Shown one piece after another: positions 34,457-43,349 of a stretch of 64,000 bases of DNA. The DNA comes from CAISCU01 sp051861545 (GTDB taxonomy: Bacteria > Bacteroidota > Bacteroidia > UKL13-3). The stretch is from positions 1-64,000 of the forward strand of contig JBIMKP010000025.1 in assembly GCA_051861545.1 (NCBI GenBank). The letters are read 5' to 3'. Each line of letters starts with the position of its first letter. Position 1 is the first letter of the stretch. The translations under genes were made by a program, and so were the position numbers. Under the pieces are notes generated by a model. That model saw only the letters and a list, made by a program, of their open reading frames with translations, ran no database searches and was not told the DNA's origin.

Positions 34457-37343
34457 AAATTTGCTTAACAACATAGTACATATCAATCTCACCTTTCCCC
34501 TTGGCATTAATCTTCCCCCTAAACTCACACTTAAACTCCTTATTGATTAGTTCGTAAGTAGCTGCACTGATATTTATTTTACCTGCCTCACTAGTACTCT
34601 CCATCCTACTTGCCATATTTACCGTATCGCCCCAAATATCGTAAGCGTATTTTTTTACACCTACTATTCCTGCAATAACTGGCCCGCTATGTATACCAAT
34701 TCTAATTTGAAATTTACCATTACTTTTTTGAATGTAATTTCTAATTTCTTCAGCAGCTTTAACAACTTTATTTGCATGGTTTTTAGAATATGCAGGAAGT
34801 CCACAAACGGCTAAGTATGCATCGCCAATAGTTTTAATTTTTTCTAAACCATTTCTTTCAATAATTTCATCGAAAACAACAAAATTATTATGTATTTCGT
34901 TCACCAATTCTTGTGGAGATAGCTTTTGACTTATGCCTGTAAAATTTACAAAGTCGGTGAATAATACAGTCACTTCATTGAATAATTTTGCTTCTACTTT
35001 TCCATTTTTCTTAAGTTCTGTAACTATATCAGAAGGAAGAATATTTAGCAATAAATCTTCTGATATTTGCTTTTCTGCTTCTAATTCTTGAGTTCTTAGT
35101 GATACTTTATTTTCAAGTATTTTATTCTTTTTTATTAACTGTTTTGAGTATAAATTAATGATAACGAAAACCAGTAAAGCTATTAAAGTTAAATAAATTA
35201 AATAAGCTATAGCACTTAAGTAAAAAGGAGGATTTATTATAAAATTAAATTCAGTTTCATTGCCCTCAACTCCAAAAGCATTTTTGGCTTGAACTATTAA
35301 TGAATAGCTTCCTCCTGATAAACCATTTAGTGATATAAACGACTCAGTGCCCCATTCGCTCCAATTATTATTTAATCCTATTATTTTATATCGATATTTA
35401 TTTTTTATTGGGTTAACAAATGAGTTTATTCCAAATTCAATTTTAATTGGTAATTCATTGTAATCTAAGCTTGGAATTTTTAATTGTTTATGACTTATAA
35501 TTTCATTTTCTTCAATATAAAATCCGCTAAAAAAAACTTTATTATTACTATTTAAAAGATTAATGCTAGTTACTAAATCAGCTTTATAATTTGAGGTGTT
35601 TTCTGTTTTATATAAATAATCTTCAGTAGCTACCCAGTTATTATTCTCATCACTGATAATAGCAGTAGGTTTTCCTGTTAAACAGTTTTCTATTAAAGTA
35701 TTATTAGGTCTATTATTTTTAATTGTTTTAAACTCAAAATCATTAAAAATATAAGTAGATTCATTGATGTAAAATTCCTTATTCGATATATTTTTAAATA
35801 ATATTGAGTATTCATTATTTATTTCAAACAAATTATTTTTTAATGTAAAAACTGAATCTTTATTTATAAATAGCAATTCATTGTTAAACATTTTTAGTTT
35901 TACTTCACCCGTTTTAAGTGATAGCGGAATATTATTAATATTTGAAATATTTGTACATTTAATGCCACCACTGTAAGTTCCTACCCAATAACTTCCATCT
36001 TTATTTTCATAAATAGAATTGCACATTTCAGTAAAACCATTGATTTTTGTTACTTTGTTTACGCCATTTTCTTTTTTTATAACCCAACATCCATTTTCGC
36101 CTAATGCATAAAAGGATGAATTAGTTATATGTTTTTGGATATGTAATATGGTTTCGTTGGCTAATATTAACTTTACCTCATTATTTTCTATTTCGTACAA
36201 ACCATTAGTAGATGCAACGAATAAGTTATTATTTATGGCTTTTATATCCCAACATTCGCCATTTATTTTATCTATTTTTTGAGCTAATAATGACTCTTTG
36301 TTTAAACTAATTACCCCATTTGATGAACTTATATAAACATTATTTTTATATTTTTCTAAATTGGTAATGCTGCCTTCTATTTGGATAGTATTTATTTTTT
36401 TAACAGGAATATTTACTAAAACTTGAGTTAAACCTTTGGCATGCGCAATCCATAAATTTTTTTCGTTATCAGAACTTAAGTTATATATTTCGTTCGATGG
36501 CAGATTGGGGATAATGCTATTGTTTAATGCAGTATTAAAATCAGAATAAGCTTTAACTCCATTATGAAATGTACCAACAAAAATAGTGTTATTTATAATA
36601 TTTATGCCTGCAATTCCATCGTTTGCAATGTTGTTTATAGTCCCATTTACTTTAACTAAATTATTGTTTTCTAACACATAAATGCCATCAAAATTTGTAG
36701 CTATCAAAAGTTTTTTATTCCAATTATTAACTGCCGAAATTTGTTTGCCTAAAAGTAAATAACCATTATTTACTAAAGTAAATTTGTTGTTAGCAATGTA
36801 GCCAAATCCTTCTTTTGCAATATTTAAATATAGTTTATCTTCAAAAACAGTGCTGCCAAGTATTGTTTTAGTATCAAGTATTTTTATTTTAAACTCATTG
36901 TTACTTTCATATATTTTAATAACAGTATTTCTCGATGTAAAGTATATTTCGTCACCTAATGAGAAAATTCTTTCATCGCCATTTATAATAATATTTTTTT
37001 CTTCAATTTTTGAATTTAAACTTATGTATTCGTATGATCCGTCTTGTTTAAAGCTAACAAAACCAAAATTGCCTTTGCATGCCAAAAACAGATTGCCTTT
37101 GCTATTAAAAACTAAATTTCTTACAGGAAAAGGAATATCAAAAGTTTTCCAATTATTGCCATCAAATCTTACTACTCCATTATTGTTAGCAAACCATATT
37201 CGTCCATTAAAATCTTGGGTTGCTGCCCACATTAATGTATGCGATTTATATTGATTTGAATTAAAATTATTTACTAAAAACTGTTGTGCGTTTACGCAAA
37301 AAGTTAAAATATTAAAGGCAATAAATAAAAATATTTTTTTCAT
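34455..37343 (-). CDS. Membrane sensor adenylate cyclase (class III)
   Basis: A 962-residue protein: signal peptide (about 1-20), an N-terminal seven-to-fourteen-blade beta-propeller outside the cytoplasm (about 25-630, with repeats such as NGRIWFANNNGVVRF and KNLWIAHAKGL), a Y_Y_Y domain (about 640-700, GGSYSLIVQAKNAFG), one membrane helix (about 705-728), a coiled coil and a catalytic domain (about 770-955). The metal Asp is in LFTDFVNF. Lys in KIKTIGDAYLAV and Asp in YDIWGDTVN mark ATP rather than GTP as substrate. The sensor half is that of hybrid two-component systems. Its 3' end is repeated downstream. It is 5 bp from the TonB receptor gene. Confidence 0.9.
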   Translation of the reverse strand: MKKIFLFIAFNILTFCVNAQQFLVNNFNSNQYKSHTLMWAATQDFNGRIWFANNNGVVRFDGNNWKTFDIPFPVRNLVFNSKGNLFLACKGNFGFVSFKQDGSYEYISLNSKIEEKNIIINGDERIFSLGDEIYFTSRNTVIKIYESNNEFKIKILDTKTILGSTVFEDKLYLNIAKEGFGYIANNKFTLVNNGYLLLGKQISAVNNWNKKLLIATNFDGIYVLENNNLVKVNGTINNIANDGIAGINIINNTIFVGTFHNGVKAYSDFNTALNNSIIPNLPSNEIYNLSSDNEKNLWIAHAKGLTQVLVNIPVKKINTIQIEGSITNLEKYKNNVYISSSNGVISLNKESLLAQKIDKINGECWDIKAINNNLFVASTNGLYEIENNEVKLILANETILHIQKHITNSSFYALGENGCWVIKKENGVNKVTKINGFTEMCNSIYENKDGSYWVGTYSGGIKCTNISNINNIPLSLKTGEVKLKMFNNELLFINKDSVFTLKNNLFEINNEYSILFKNISNKEFYINESTYIFNDFEFKTIKNNRPNNTLIENCLTGKPTAIISDENNNWVATEDYLYKTENTSNYKADLVTSINLLNSNNKVFFSGFYIEENEIISHKQLKIPSLDYNELPIKIEFGINSFVNPIKNKYRYKIIGLNNNWSEWGTESFISLNGLSGGSYSLIVQAKNAFGVEGNETEFNFIINPPFYLSAIAYLIYLTLIALLVFVIINLYSKQLIKKNKILENKVSLRTQELEAEKQISEDLLLNILPSDIVTELKKNGKVEAKLFNEVTVLFTDFVNFTGISQKLSPQELVNEIHNNFVVFDEIIERNGLEKIKTIGDAYLAVCGLPAYSKNHANKVVKAAEEIRNYIQKSNGKFQIRIGIHSGPVIAGIVGVKKYAYDIWGDTVNMASRMESTSEAGKINISAATYELINKEFKCEFRGKINAKGKGEIDMYYVVKQI

Positions 37344-37348
37344 TAAAA

Positions 37349-40306
37349 TTAATACTTAATTAATCCATCGTACATTATAGAGAAATATAAAATTGTTCCA
37401 ACCGAAGGAGATGAAAGTGCTTGTATGTATCTATTACCGGTAATGTTAGTTCCTCCAAATTTTAAAATGGTTTTTTGCTTTACAAAAGTGTAATTAACCA
37501 TTAAATCTAAATTGTGATATGAGTCTATCATTCCAATTCGATCATATTCTCTAAAATAAAAAGATTCAACCCACCTTAGGTTTGATGATAGCCCCCAGTT
37601 TTTATAAAAACGAGTACCTCTAAAGCCAATATTAAATTTGTTACGAGGGGTATTAAAACCATTTACATAATCTTGTTCTATAAATGCCTGATTCTCTATA
37701 ATTGTATTAAAATTATAGTTTAAATAATACATCCATTTTCGGTTTTGATAATAATTTATGGATGTTGAAATTCCATATGAACTTACAGGTACCAATGAAT
37801 TTACTGCCTTTCTGTATATTTGAGTTTTATCTTGTATTTTAGCGTAAGCTGCATTAATTGTATCTGTTCTTATTTTTGGACCAATAAAACCTTGTGTAGT
37901 AACTTGGTTTTGGAAAGTATTAAAATAAAAGTTTACATCAGTTTCTAATTTGTTAAATAAAAAAGTTCTCCAACCTATTTCTATAGTCCTTAGTTCTTCA
38001 GGTGCTATATCTTTTATTATAGGTTTAACTAGTTTATTTGAGTCGCCTGAATATAAAAATTCACTAACAGATTTTTGAGTATATAAATTTACAAATGGGC
38101 TTCCATCATTGTTTTTTCTAACTAAATTTAATTTTGCAACATCGTTATAAAATGCGCCAAATGTATATGCACCATTTATATTAATATCCGAAAACTGGTC
38201 TACTAATGCTGGCATTCTATATCCTACTTGTGCAGAAGCCCTTAAACTATGTTGTTTTTTATTTCCCACTAAAGCTACTACGGATATTCTTGGACTAAAA
38301 GTGGGAGTGAATCTTTGAAAAGCATCCATTCTAAAAGCACCTTGAAATTTTAGTCTTTCGTCCATAATTTTTTTCTCTGCAAGCACAAATCCACCAATTT
38401 CATTTACGTAAATTGGATTTACTCCATCGTTAAAAACTGAACCTTGTGTATTAGGTGCATAAAGTCTATAATTTAAACCAGTTTGTAAGGTGAAAAATCT
38501 CGTAATGTCGCTTAAATCGTAAATTAACTCACTGTACCATGTTTTAGAAGTACTTTTTATTCTTCCTCCATTATTATTAAAGTGGTTATTTTTAACAATA
38601 TTTAAAACAGAATCAAATCCTTTAGATCCTACTTCATATCTGGCATTCCCTAAAATAAGATTTTCTACACCAGGAGGAGCATTTTGTTTTATTAATTCAA
38701 ATAAATCACTGTTATCCGAATCAGCAAATTTTCGTGCAGCAGCATCGTTATTTGGTATTAAAGTATCTTTTCCAATAACTTTAGCAAGTGCATTATATCT
38801 TCCTGAATAAGCAAAAAGGTATTGCATAAACCAATTTTCATCTGATTTACTAATTCTATTAATATTTATAGCTGTAATGCTTATATCTATTGCTTCACCA
38901 ATATCTTCGATACTTGCGTAAGTTCTAAAAGTTAAATTTTTTGATTTAAATTCTAGTTTATGCTGTTGCAAAATAAAATTGCTTATTTGAGCTCTATTAT
39001 CTATTTGAAAACTACTGCTGCCAAATCCAAATCTGGAAGTCCATGATAATTCCATTCCTTTTTTGGGTCTGTAATAAAAACCAATATCACTTTTTAAAGT
39101 GAATGGTTTATAATTAAATAATTCATCTTCTCTATAACCTGTTCTTGAAACCCTTAATGGTCCTTTTGGTAAAAAAGGTTTTTTGATAATTGGATCCAAA
39201 ACACTGGTATCAATTACAGCGGATACTTCATCTCCACCAATATTTAAGCCATTATAACCGGGATTGCCTGGCCCAGCTTTATAACCATAGGTTGTTAAAT
39301 TATTATCATATTGATAATTGGAAATATCTCTATAATCTGTTGCGTGCCAATCAGACATTTGAGCAAAACCCACCGTAACTTTTGCAGCTACTTTTTTTGA
39401 AAACGCCTTTGCATATCTTAAATTTAAATCATAAAGTGCTTGCGTAGTATTATCAATTCCATCTAAATGATTGGCACCAGTTTTTAGATCTACGGTTAAT
39501 CCTTGGTATTGAAATGGATTTTTCGACATAATATTCATTAATCCACTTATAGCATTTGGACCATATAAAACCGAACTTGCCCCTGGTATTAATTCCATTC
39601 TATCTACATCAATATCAATAGGTCCGTTTAACTGTCCAACCGATAAATTGAACCCGGGCATTGATAAATCCATATTATCGAAACGTTGAATAAAACGATG
39701 ATTTTTGCTTGAATTAAAACCACGAGTGTTTAATGTACTAAAATTTATACTTGTAGTAATTGCATCTACAGTCGCCATGTTTTGAATTCTGTCGTACATG
39801 GTTAAAGTTGGATTAAACAGTAAATCTCGTCCTGTTAAAATCTCAACAGCTACTGGGCTTTCAAATTTCCTTTCATTTTTTCGAGATGCAGAAACAACTA
39901 CATCTTTTAATGAATTGTAATTTTCTATTAGCCTAAATTTTACAAACTTTGTGTTATTGTTAACTAAAACAGTATCGCTTTTGTACCCAATAAATGAGCA
40001 AATTAAAAATGTGGGTTTTAATAAATTTATTTTTATAAAGAAACTTCCATCCATTTCAGCAAGCACAATATTGTTAGTATTGCCTATTTCTTTTATGGTT
40101 GCCAAAGGAATGATTTCGTTTTTATCAGAACGAACATTTCCTCTAATTAATCTGTTTTTAATATCACCATTATTTTCACCTATGGTATCTGCCTCTTCAA
40201 AATATTGCCTCGATTGGGATCTAAACTCTTGTGAAAAAACTAAATTAGTAAAAAATAAGCCTAATAAAATGAATAAAATTTTAGTAAAATTAAATTGTTT
40301 TTTCAT
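37349..40306 (-). CDS. TonB-dependent receptor with carboxypeptidase-like domain
   Basis: A 985-residue outer-membrane receptor: signal peptide (to about 25), a CarboxypepD_reg-like domain (about 52-130, RGNVRSDKNEIIPLATI and MDGSFFIKINL), a plug (about 135-260, with SVLYGPNAISGLMNIMSKNP) and a large barrel with the final aromatic stretch YFSIMYDGLIKY. The barrel has the wide, Asn-rich loops typical of receptors for large substrates. It should import a nutrient outside known SusC types (no SusD gene is beside it). It lies between a secreted T9SS protein and the sensor cyclase in one operon, so the three may form one sensing and uptake unit. Confidence 0.92.
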   Translation of the reverse strand: MKKQFNFTKILFILLGLFFTNLVFSQEFRSQSRQYFEEADTIGENNGDIKNRLIRGNVRSDKNEIIPLATIKEIGNTNNIVLAEMDGSFFIKINLLKPTFLICSFIGYKSDTVLVNNNTKFVKFRLIENYNSLKDVVVSASRKNERKFESPVAVEILTGRDLLFNPTLTMYDRIQNMATVDAITTSINFSTLNTRGFNSSKNHRFIQRFDNMDLSMPGFNLSVGQLNGPIDIDVDRMELIPGASSVLYGPNAISGLMNIMSKNPFQYQGLTVDLKTGANHLDGIDNTTQALYDLNLRYAKAFSKKVAAKVTVGFAQMSDWHATDYRDISNYQYDNNLTTYGYKAGPGNPGYNGLNIGGDEVSAVIDTSVLDPIIKKPFLPKGPLRVSRTGYREDELFNYKPFTLKSDIGFYYRPKKGMELSWTSRFGFGSSSFQIDNRAQISNFILQQHKLEFKSKNLTFRTYASIEDIGEAIDISITAININRISKSDENWFMQYLFAYSGRYNALAKVIGKDTLIPNNDAAARKFADSDNSDLFELIKQNAPPGVENLILGNARYEVGSKGFDSVLNIVKNNHFNNNGGRIKSTSKTWYSELIYDLSDITRFFTLQTGLNYRLYAPNTQGSVFNDGVNPIYVNEIGGFVLAEKKIMDERLKFQGAFRMDAFQRFTPTFSPRISVVALVGNKKQHSLRASAQVGYRMPALVDQFSDININGAYTFGAFYNDVAKLNLVRKNNDGSPFVNLYTQKSVSEFLYSGDSNKLVKPIIKDIAPEELRTIEIGWRTFLFNKLETDVNFYFNTFQNQVTTQGFIGPKIRTDTINAAYAKIQDKTQIYRKAVNSLVPVSSYGISTSINYYQNRKWMYYLNYNFNTIIENQAFIEQDYVNGFNTPRNKFNIGFRGTRFYKNWGLSSNLRWVESFYFREYDRIGMIDSYHNLDLMVNYTFVKQKTILKFGGTNITGNRYIQALSSPSVGTILYFSIMYDGLIKY

Positions 40307-40323
40307 TTTACTTTTTTATTAAA

Positions 40324-41217
40324 TTATTGAACAATAATTTTTTCAATACTGGTAAATCTGTTCGTTTTTATGTTAACAAAATAAAGTCCAGGAGCCAAAT
40401 TCAAAGGGTTTAATTCAATACTATTTTCATTAACTAAATCTTTATTAAAAACCGTTAAGCCTTGATTGTTTGTAATTTCAATAGAAATATTTTTTTCAGG
40501 ATTAGTAAAGTTTATTTGAAGCCAATTGTTGTTTATTGGGTTAGGAAAAAATGTGATTTCATTTTGATTGATTATTTCATTAATTGAAACATTACCACCA
40601 GCAAATTCTATATCGTCTATAAAAAGAGTAGCACCTTCATTGGTTGAGGTTAAATTAGATGAAGAAATAAACATTTGTGCTGTGTCTCCTGTATTTATAG
40701 AATCTCTTAAGTTTAGCATTATTTCGGCTTTGGTATATACACCAACCGAATCAAATAAAAATGCTAGTGTACTGGTAATTGTATCTTGCACCTTTTTAGT
40801 ACTATTCCATTTAGTAATTGTAATACTAATTCTAACTGAATCGTTGTTTCTAGCATTGTATTTATACCAAAACCTTAGCATAGTTGGCTTCGAATTAAAT
40901 GGGAAACCATAAGTAAATTGCGGAAATTTTTGTTTACCAATAAATATAGAACCATAATATTGAGGAACAAAAATGCCTCCGGGAGGTGGATTTATAAGTT
41001 TTACTGTTCTTATTGCACAAGCAAAATTGCCACTGTGAGCATCGGTAGTTTTAAAAACTGATTGTGGATTATCTAATGCCATTAACGAATTGGTCGTAAC
41101 CCAACCATTAGGAGTTGTTTCATCTGTTGACCAATCTTCGAAACCTCCATTGGGAACTTGAGCGTATAAAGAAAGGCTGCTAAAAACAAAAATGGTAGCT
41201 AGTAATTTTTTAATCAT
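40324..41217 (-). CDS. T9SS-secreted protein with PCMD/jelly-roll domain
   Basis: A 297-residue secreted protein. The ATG at 41217 begins the signal peptide (MIKKLLATIFVFSSLSLYAQ). After it come VPNGGFEDWS, a beta-sandwich (about 20-220) of the type seen in carbohydrate-binding or 'putative carbohydrate metabolism' domains (DDIEFAGGNVS near the end), and a T9SS C-terminal domain (EITFFPNPINNNW to KIIVQ). It is the first gene of the operon with the TonB receptor and cyclase (17 bp gap to the receptor). It probably binds a ligand at the surface and could deliver it to the receptor; this is inference. Confidence 0.75.
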   Translation of the reverse strand: MIKKLLATIFVFSSLSLYAQVPNGGFEDWSTDETTPNGWVTTNSLMALDNPQSVFKTTDAHSGNFACAIRTVKLINPPPGGIFVPQYYGSIFIGKQKFPQFTYGFPFNSKPTMLRFWYKYNARNNDSVRISITITKWNSTKKVQDTITSTLAFLFDSVGVYTKAEIMLNLRDSINTGDTAQMFISSSNLTSTNEGATLFIDDIEFAGGNVSINEIINQNEITFFPNPINNNWLQINFTNPEKNISIEITNNQGLTVFNKDLVNENSIELNPLNLAPGLYFVNIKTNRFTSIEKIIVQ

Positions 41218-41295
41218 AATTTTAAGATTATTAAGCAATGTACATAATTTTTATGCTTAAATTTAGAAATTGTTTTATTGTCAACATATTACATT

Positions 41296-41499
41296 TCAAC
41301 TTCTTTTTAATTTTTCGCTTTTCTTGTATAATATTTCTTTCTGCTTTCGTGCAACTATAAAACGGTTGTATGACCAATCGTTAACAAAAAATAAGATGAT
41401 GGAAATGTCCACAAAATAGTTTCGGGCTTCTTTGGTTTCATCCTTTTCAAAAGCAACAACGGCTATTGCATTCTCTGCTTCAATTACCTTTTTTGGGAT
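41296..41499 (-). pseudogene. Possible gene remnant, open frame without a start
   Basis: A 67-codon open frame on the minus strand reads VIEAENAIAVVAFEKDET, KEARNYFVDISIILFFV, NDWSYNRFIVARKQKEI and ends in a TGA at 41296-41298. It has no ATG, and a change of frame at the AAAAAA run (41489-41494) would join it to a further upstream open frame (ending LAPSVLNPKK). The composition is protein-like, but the region also overlaps the SEC-C remnant on the other strand, so only one is likely to be real. Confidence 0.3.
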
Positions 41500-41547
41500 T
41501 CAAAACAGAAGGGGCCAAATTACCAAAAAGTAGAAATAAATTCTCTA

Positions 41548-41652
41548 ATGGGTCAATTTCCAATTTTAAACCAAACAGCAGTTATTGGCAGAAATGACCT
41601 TTGTCCTTGTGGTAGCGGTAAAAAATAAAAAAAATGTTGCCTAGACCAATGA
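41548..41652 (+). pseudogene. Remnant of a SEC-C motif protein with an in-frame stop
   Basis: On the plus strand the frame reads MGQFPILNQTAVIG, then RNDLCPCGSGKK, a TAA stop at 41626-41628, then KKCCLDQ and TGA at 41650-41652. RNDxCPCGSGKKYKKCC is the classic zinc-binding SEC-C motif; the Tyr codon has changed to TAA (TAT or TAC to TAA, a single base). Without the stop the motif would be complete. The frame is open upstream to about 41395, but no start or known domain is visible there. The family binds zinc and occurs at the C terminus of SecA and of many small proteins. Confidence 0.6.
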
Positions 41653-41861
41653 ACGCCACAATTTTTATGAGAATTGGAAGGCATCATTTCCTGTTTTCTA
41701 TAATCATTTCATCACCTCAGGATTTTTAAGAGCTTGCAAAAAAAGCATATTTCTAATTCTAATTCTTTTTTGAAGTTTTACTTGATTTTAACGGGTAAAA
41801 ACCTGCTTTAAAGTCTTTACATTTTCTTTTGGTTGAGAAGTTAATAATTGCAGATTATTGC

Positions 41862-43349
41862 TCATTTCAATCCTACCAAATACTTTTCCGCAGTCTTCAA
41901 ATGCTCATTTCTCTTTTCATCAGACATTTTATCAAAAGTATGGACAAGCATACCTAATCGCGGATTTTGAAGGAAGAAATCTCTTTGTTTGTGCATGAAA
42001 TGCCAGAAAAGAGCATCCCATGTTTTTTGCCATTCACCTTTTTCGTAATTGCTCATTTTCATTAAATAATTGCTTCCACTTATATAAGGTTTGGTTGCCA
42101 TTAATCCGCCATCGGCAAACTGACTCATGCCATAAACATTGGTTACCATTACCCAATCATAAGCATCGATGAACATTTCCATAAACCATTGGTACACTTC
42201 ATCAGGATTAAATTCACATAGAAGCATAAAATTACCCAATACCATCAGTCTTTCAATATGGTGACAATAACCAGTTTCCAAAACCTTTTTTATGGTTTCA
42301 TCAATAGGTAATATGCCAGTGGTGCCTGTCCAGAATGATGATGGAATACTTCTTGTGAAATTCCAATAATTACGGGTCCTTTCTTCGCTTCCTTTTAATT
42401 CGTAAACGGCTCTAATAAACTCTCTCCAACCAATAATTTGTCTAATAAAACCTTCTAGTGAGTTGATTGGAATTTCATTTTTATCAGCAAATTGTAAGAC
42501 CTCATCTATAATGAATTTAGGTGTCAATAAGCCGATATTTAACATAGGAGTTAAAATCGAATGGTTTAAAAAATGCTCGTTTTTTACTATTGAATCTTCA
42601 TAATCGCCAAATTCTTTAAATCTATTTGAAAGAAATTGTTGAAGCCATTTTTTACTTTCAATATAATTTATTGGGTAAAATTTCTTTTTGTTGATAATCC
42701 CTGGATTCGAAGCGAAATGCGTTTCAATATAAATACTTGCTTCAGTTATAAATTCATTTTCAGGAGGAAATTGTGTTAGTGGTGGGACTTTTCCTTTGGG
42801 GTATTTTAAACGATTTTCGGCATCAAACGACCATTTTCCTAGTTTGGGTTTGTCGTTTTCTTCTATTAGAATTTGAAACTTCTTTCTTTGGTAAATATAA
42901 AAATCGGTTTGATATAAGCGCTTTTTAGTGGCAAAGAAATCAGTATTAGCTTCACTTGTATTTAGAAACAATGGTGAAACTAATTTTGTGATAGAAATGC
43001 CCGTTTCATTACATGTTTTTTTGATTCTTTTTTCTAGCCAATTATCTGTACAATCAATATAAACAATAGCTTCAATTCCTATTGTTTTTAAGTGTTTAAT
43101 GAGTATTCTAATATCAGATAAATCCTCATAAGTATTGATATAATTGACTTTGATATTTTTAGATTGAAGGTAATTTTCATAAAACTTCATGCTGGCTCTA
43201 TGGTAAGCCAATTTCATTTTGTGAAATGTATATTGTTTAAAAAATAAATATTCTTCAATCAAATAAACCTCTTGGCAATGCAAAAGCAATTCATTGTTTT
43301 CAAACAATTGGTGAGGGAATATTAAACCTATATTTTTACTCGTATTCAT
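41862..43349 (-). CDS. FeS-BCP (PhrB-type) photolyase-like protein lacking the cluster cysteines
   Basis: A 495-residue flavoprotein of the prokaryotic (6-4) photolyase/iron-sulfur cryptochrome group: N-terminal Rossmann domain (GLIFPHQLFENN) and C-terminal FAD domain (GYCHHIERLMVLGNF, MSQFADGGLMATKPY, SGSNYLMKMS). In Agrobacterium PhrB four Cys (350, 438, 441, 454) hold a [4Fe-4S] cluster. Here the equivalent of TRMNCL reads TGILPI, that of YCxxC reads YEKGE, and CPFNALYW reads TWDALFW, and the loop between them is shortened. Overlaps the upstream photolyase gene by 4 bp (ATGA). It probably repairs DNA or senses light; the cluster appears to be gone. Confidence 0.85.
   Translation of the reverse strand: MNTSKNIGLIFPHQLFENNELLLHCQEVYLIEEYLFFKQYTFHKMKLAYHRASMKFYENYLQSKNIKVNYINTYEDLSDIRILIKHLKTIGIEAIVYIDCTDNWLEKRIKKTCNETGISITKLVSPLFLNTSEANTDFFATKKRLYQTDFYIYQRKKFQILIEENDKPKLGKWSFDAENRLKYPKGKVPPLTQFPPENEFITEASIYIETHFASNPGIINKKKFYPINYIESKKWLQQFLSNRFKEFGDYEDSIVKNEHFLNHSILTPMLNIGLLTPKFIIDEVLQFADKNEIPINSLEGFIRQIIGWREFIRAVYELKGSEERTRNYWNFTRSIPSSFWTGTTGILPIDETIKKVLETGYCHHIERLMVLGNFMLLCEFNPDEVYQWFMEMFIDAYDWVMVTNVYGMSQFADGGLMATKPYISGSNYLMKMSNYEKGEWQKTWDALFWHFMHKQRDFFLQNPRLGMLVHTFDKMSDEKRNEHLKTAEKYLVGLK

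Larger units (their letters stand above)
41239..41861. other. 620-bp gene-poor gap with two remnants
   Basis: This stretch has no intact gene. It holds the SEC-C motif remnant on the plus strand (41548-41652) and an overlapping minus-strand open frame (41296-41499). The rest is AT-rich and unremarkable. It seems to be the site of a decayed gene. Confidence 0.6.

Noticed and set aside
41296..41499. Full gene on the minus strand in the SEC-C gap
   Set aside because: No start codon and an overlap with the SEC-C remnant; reported only as a doubtful remnant.
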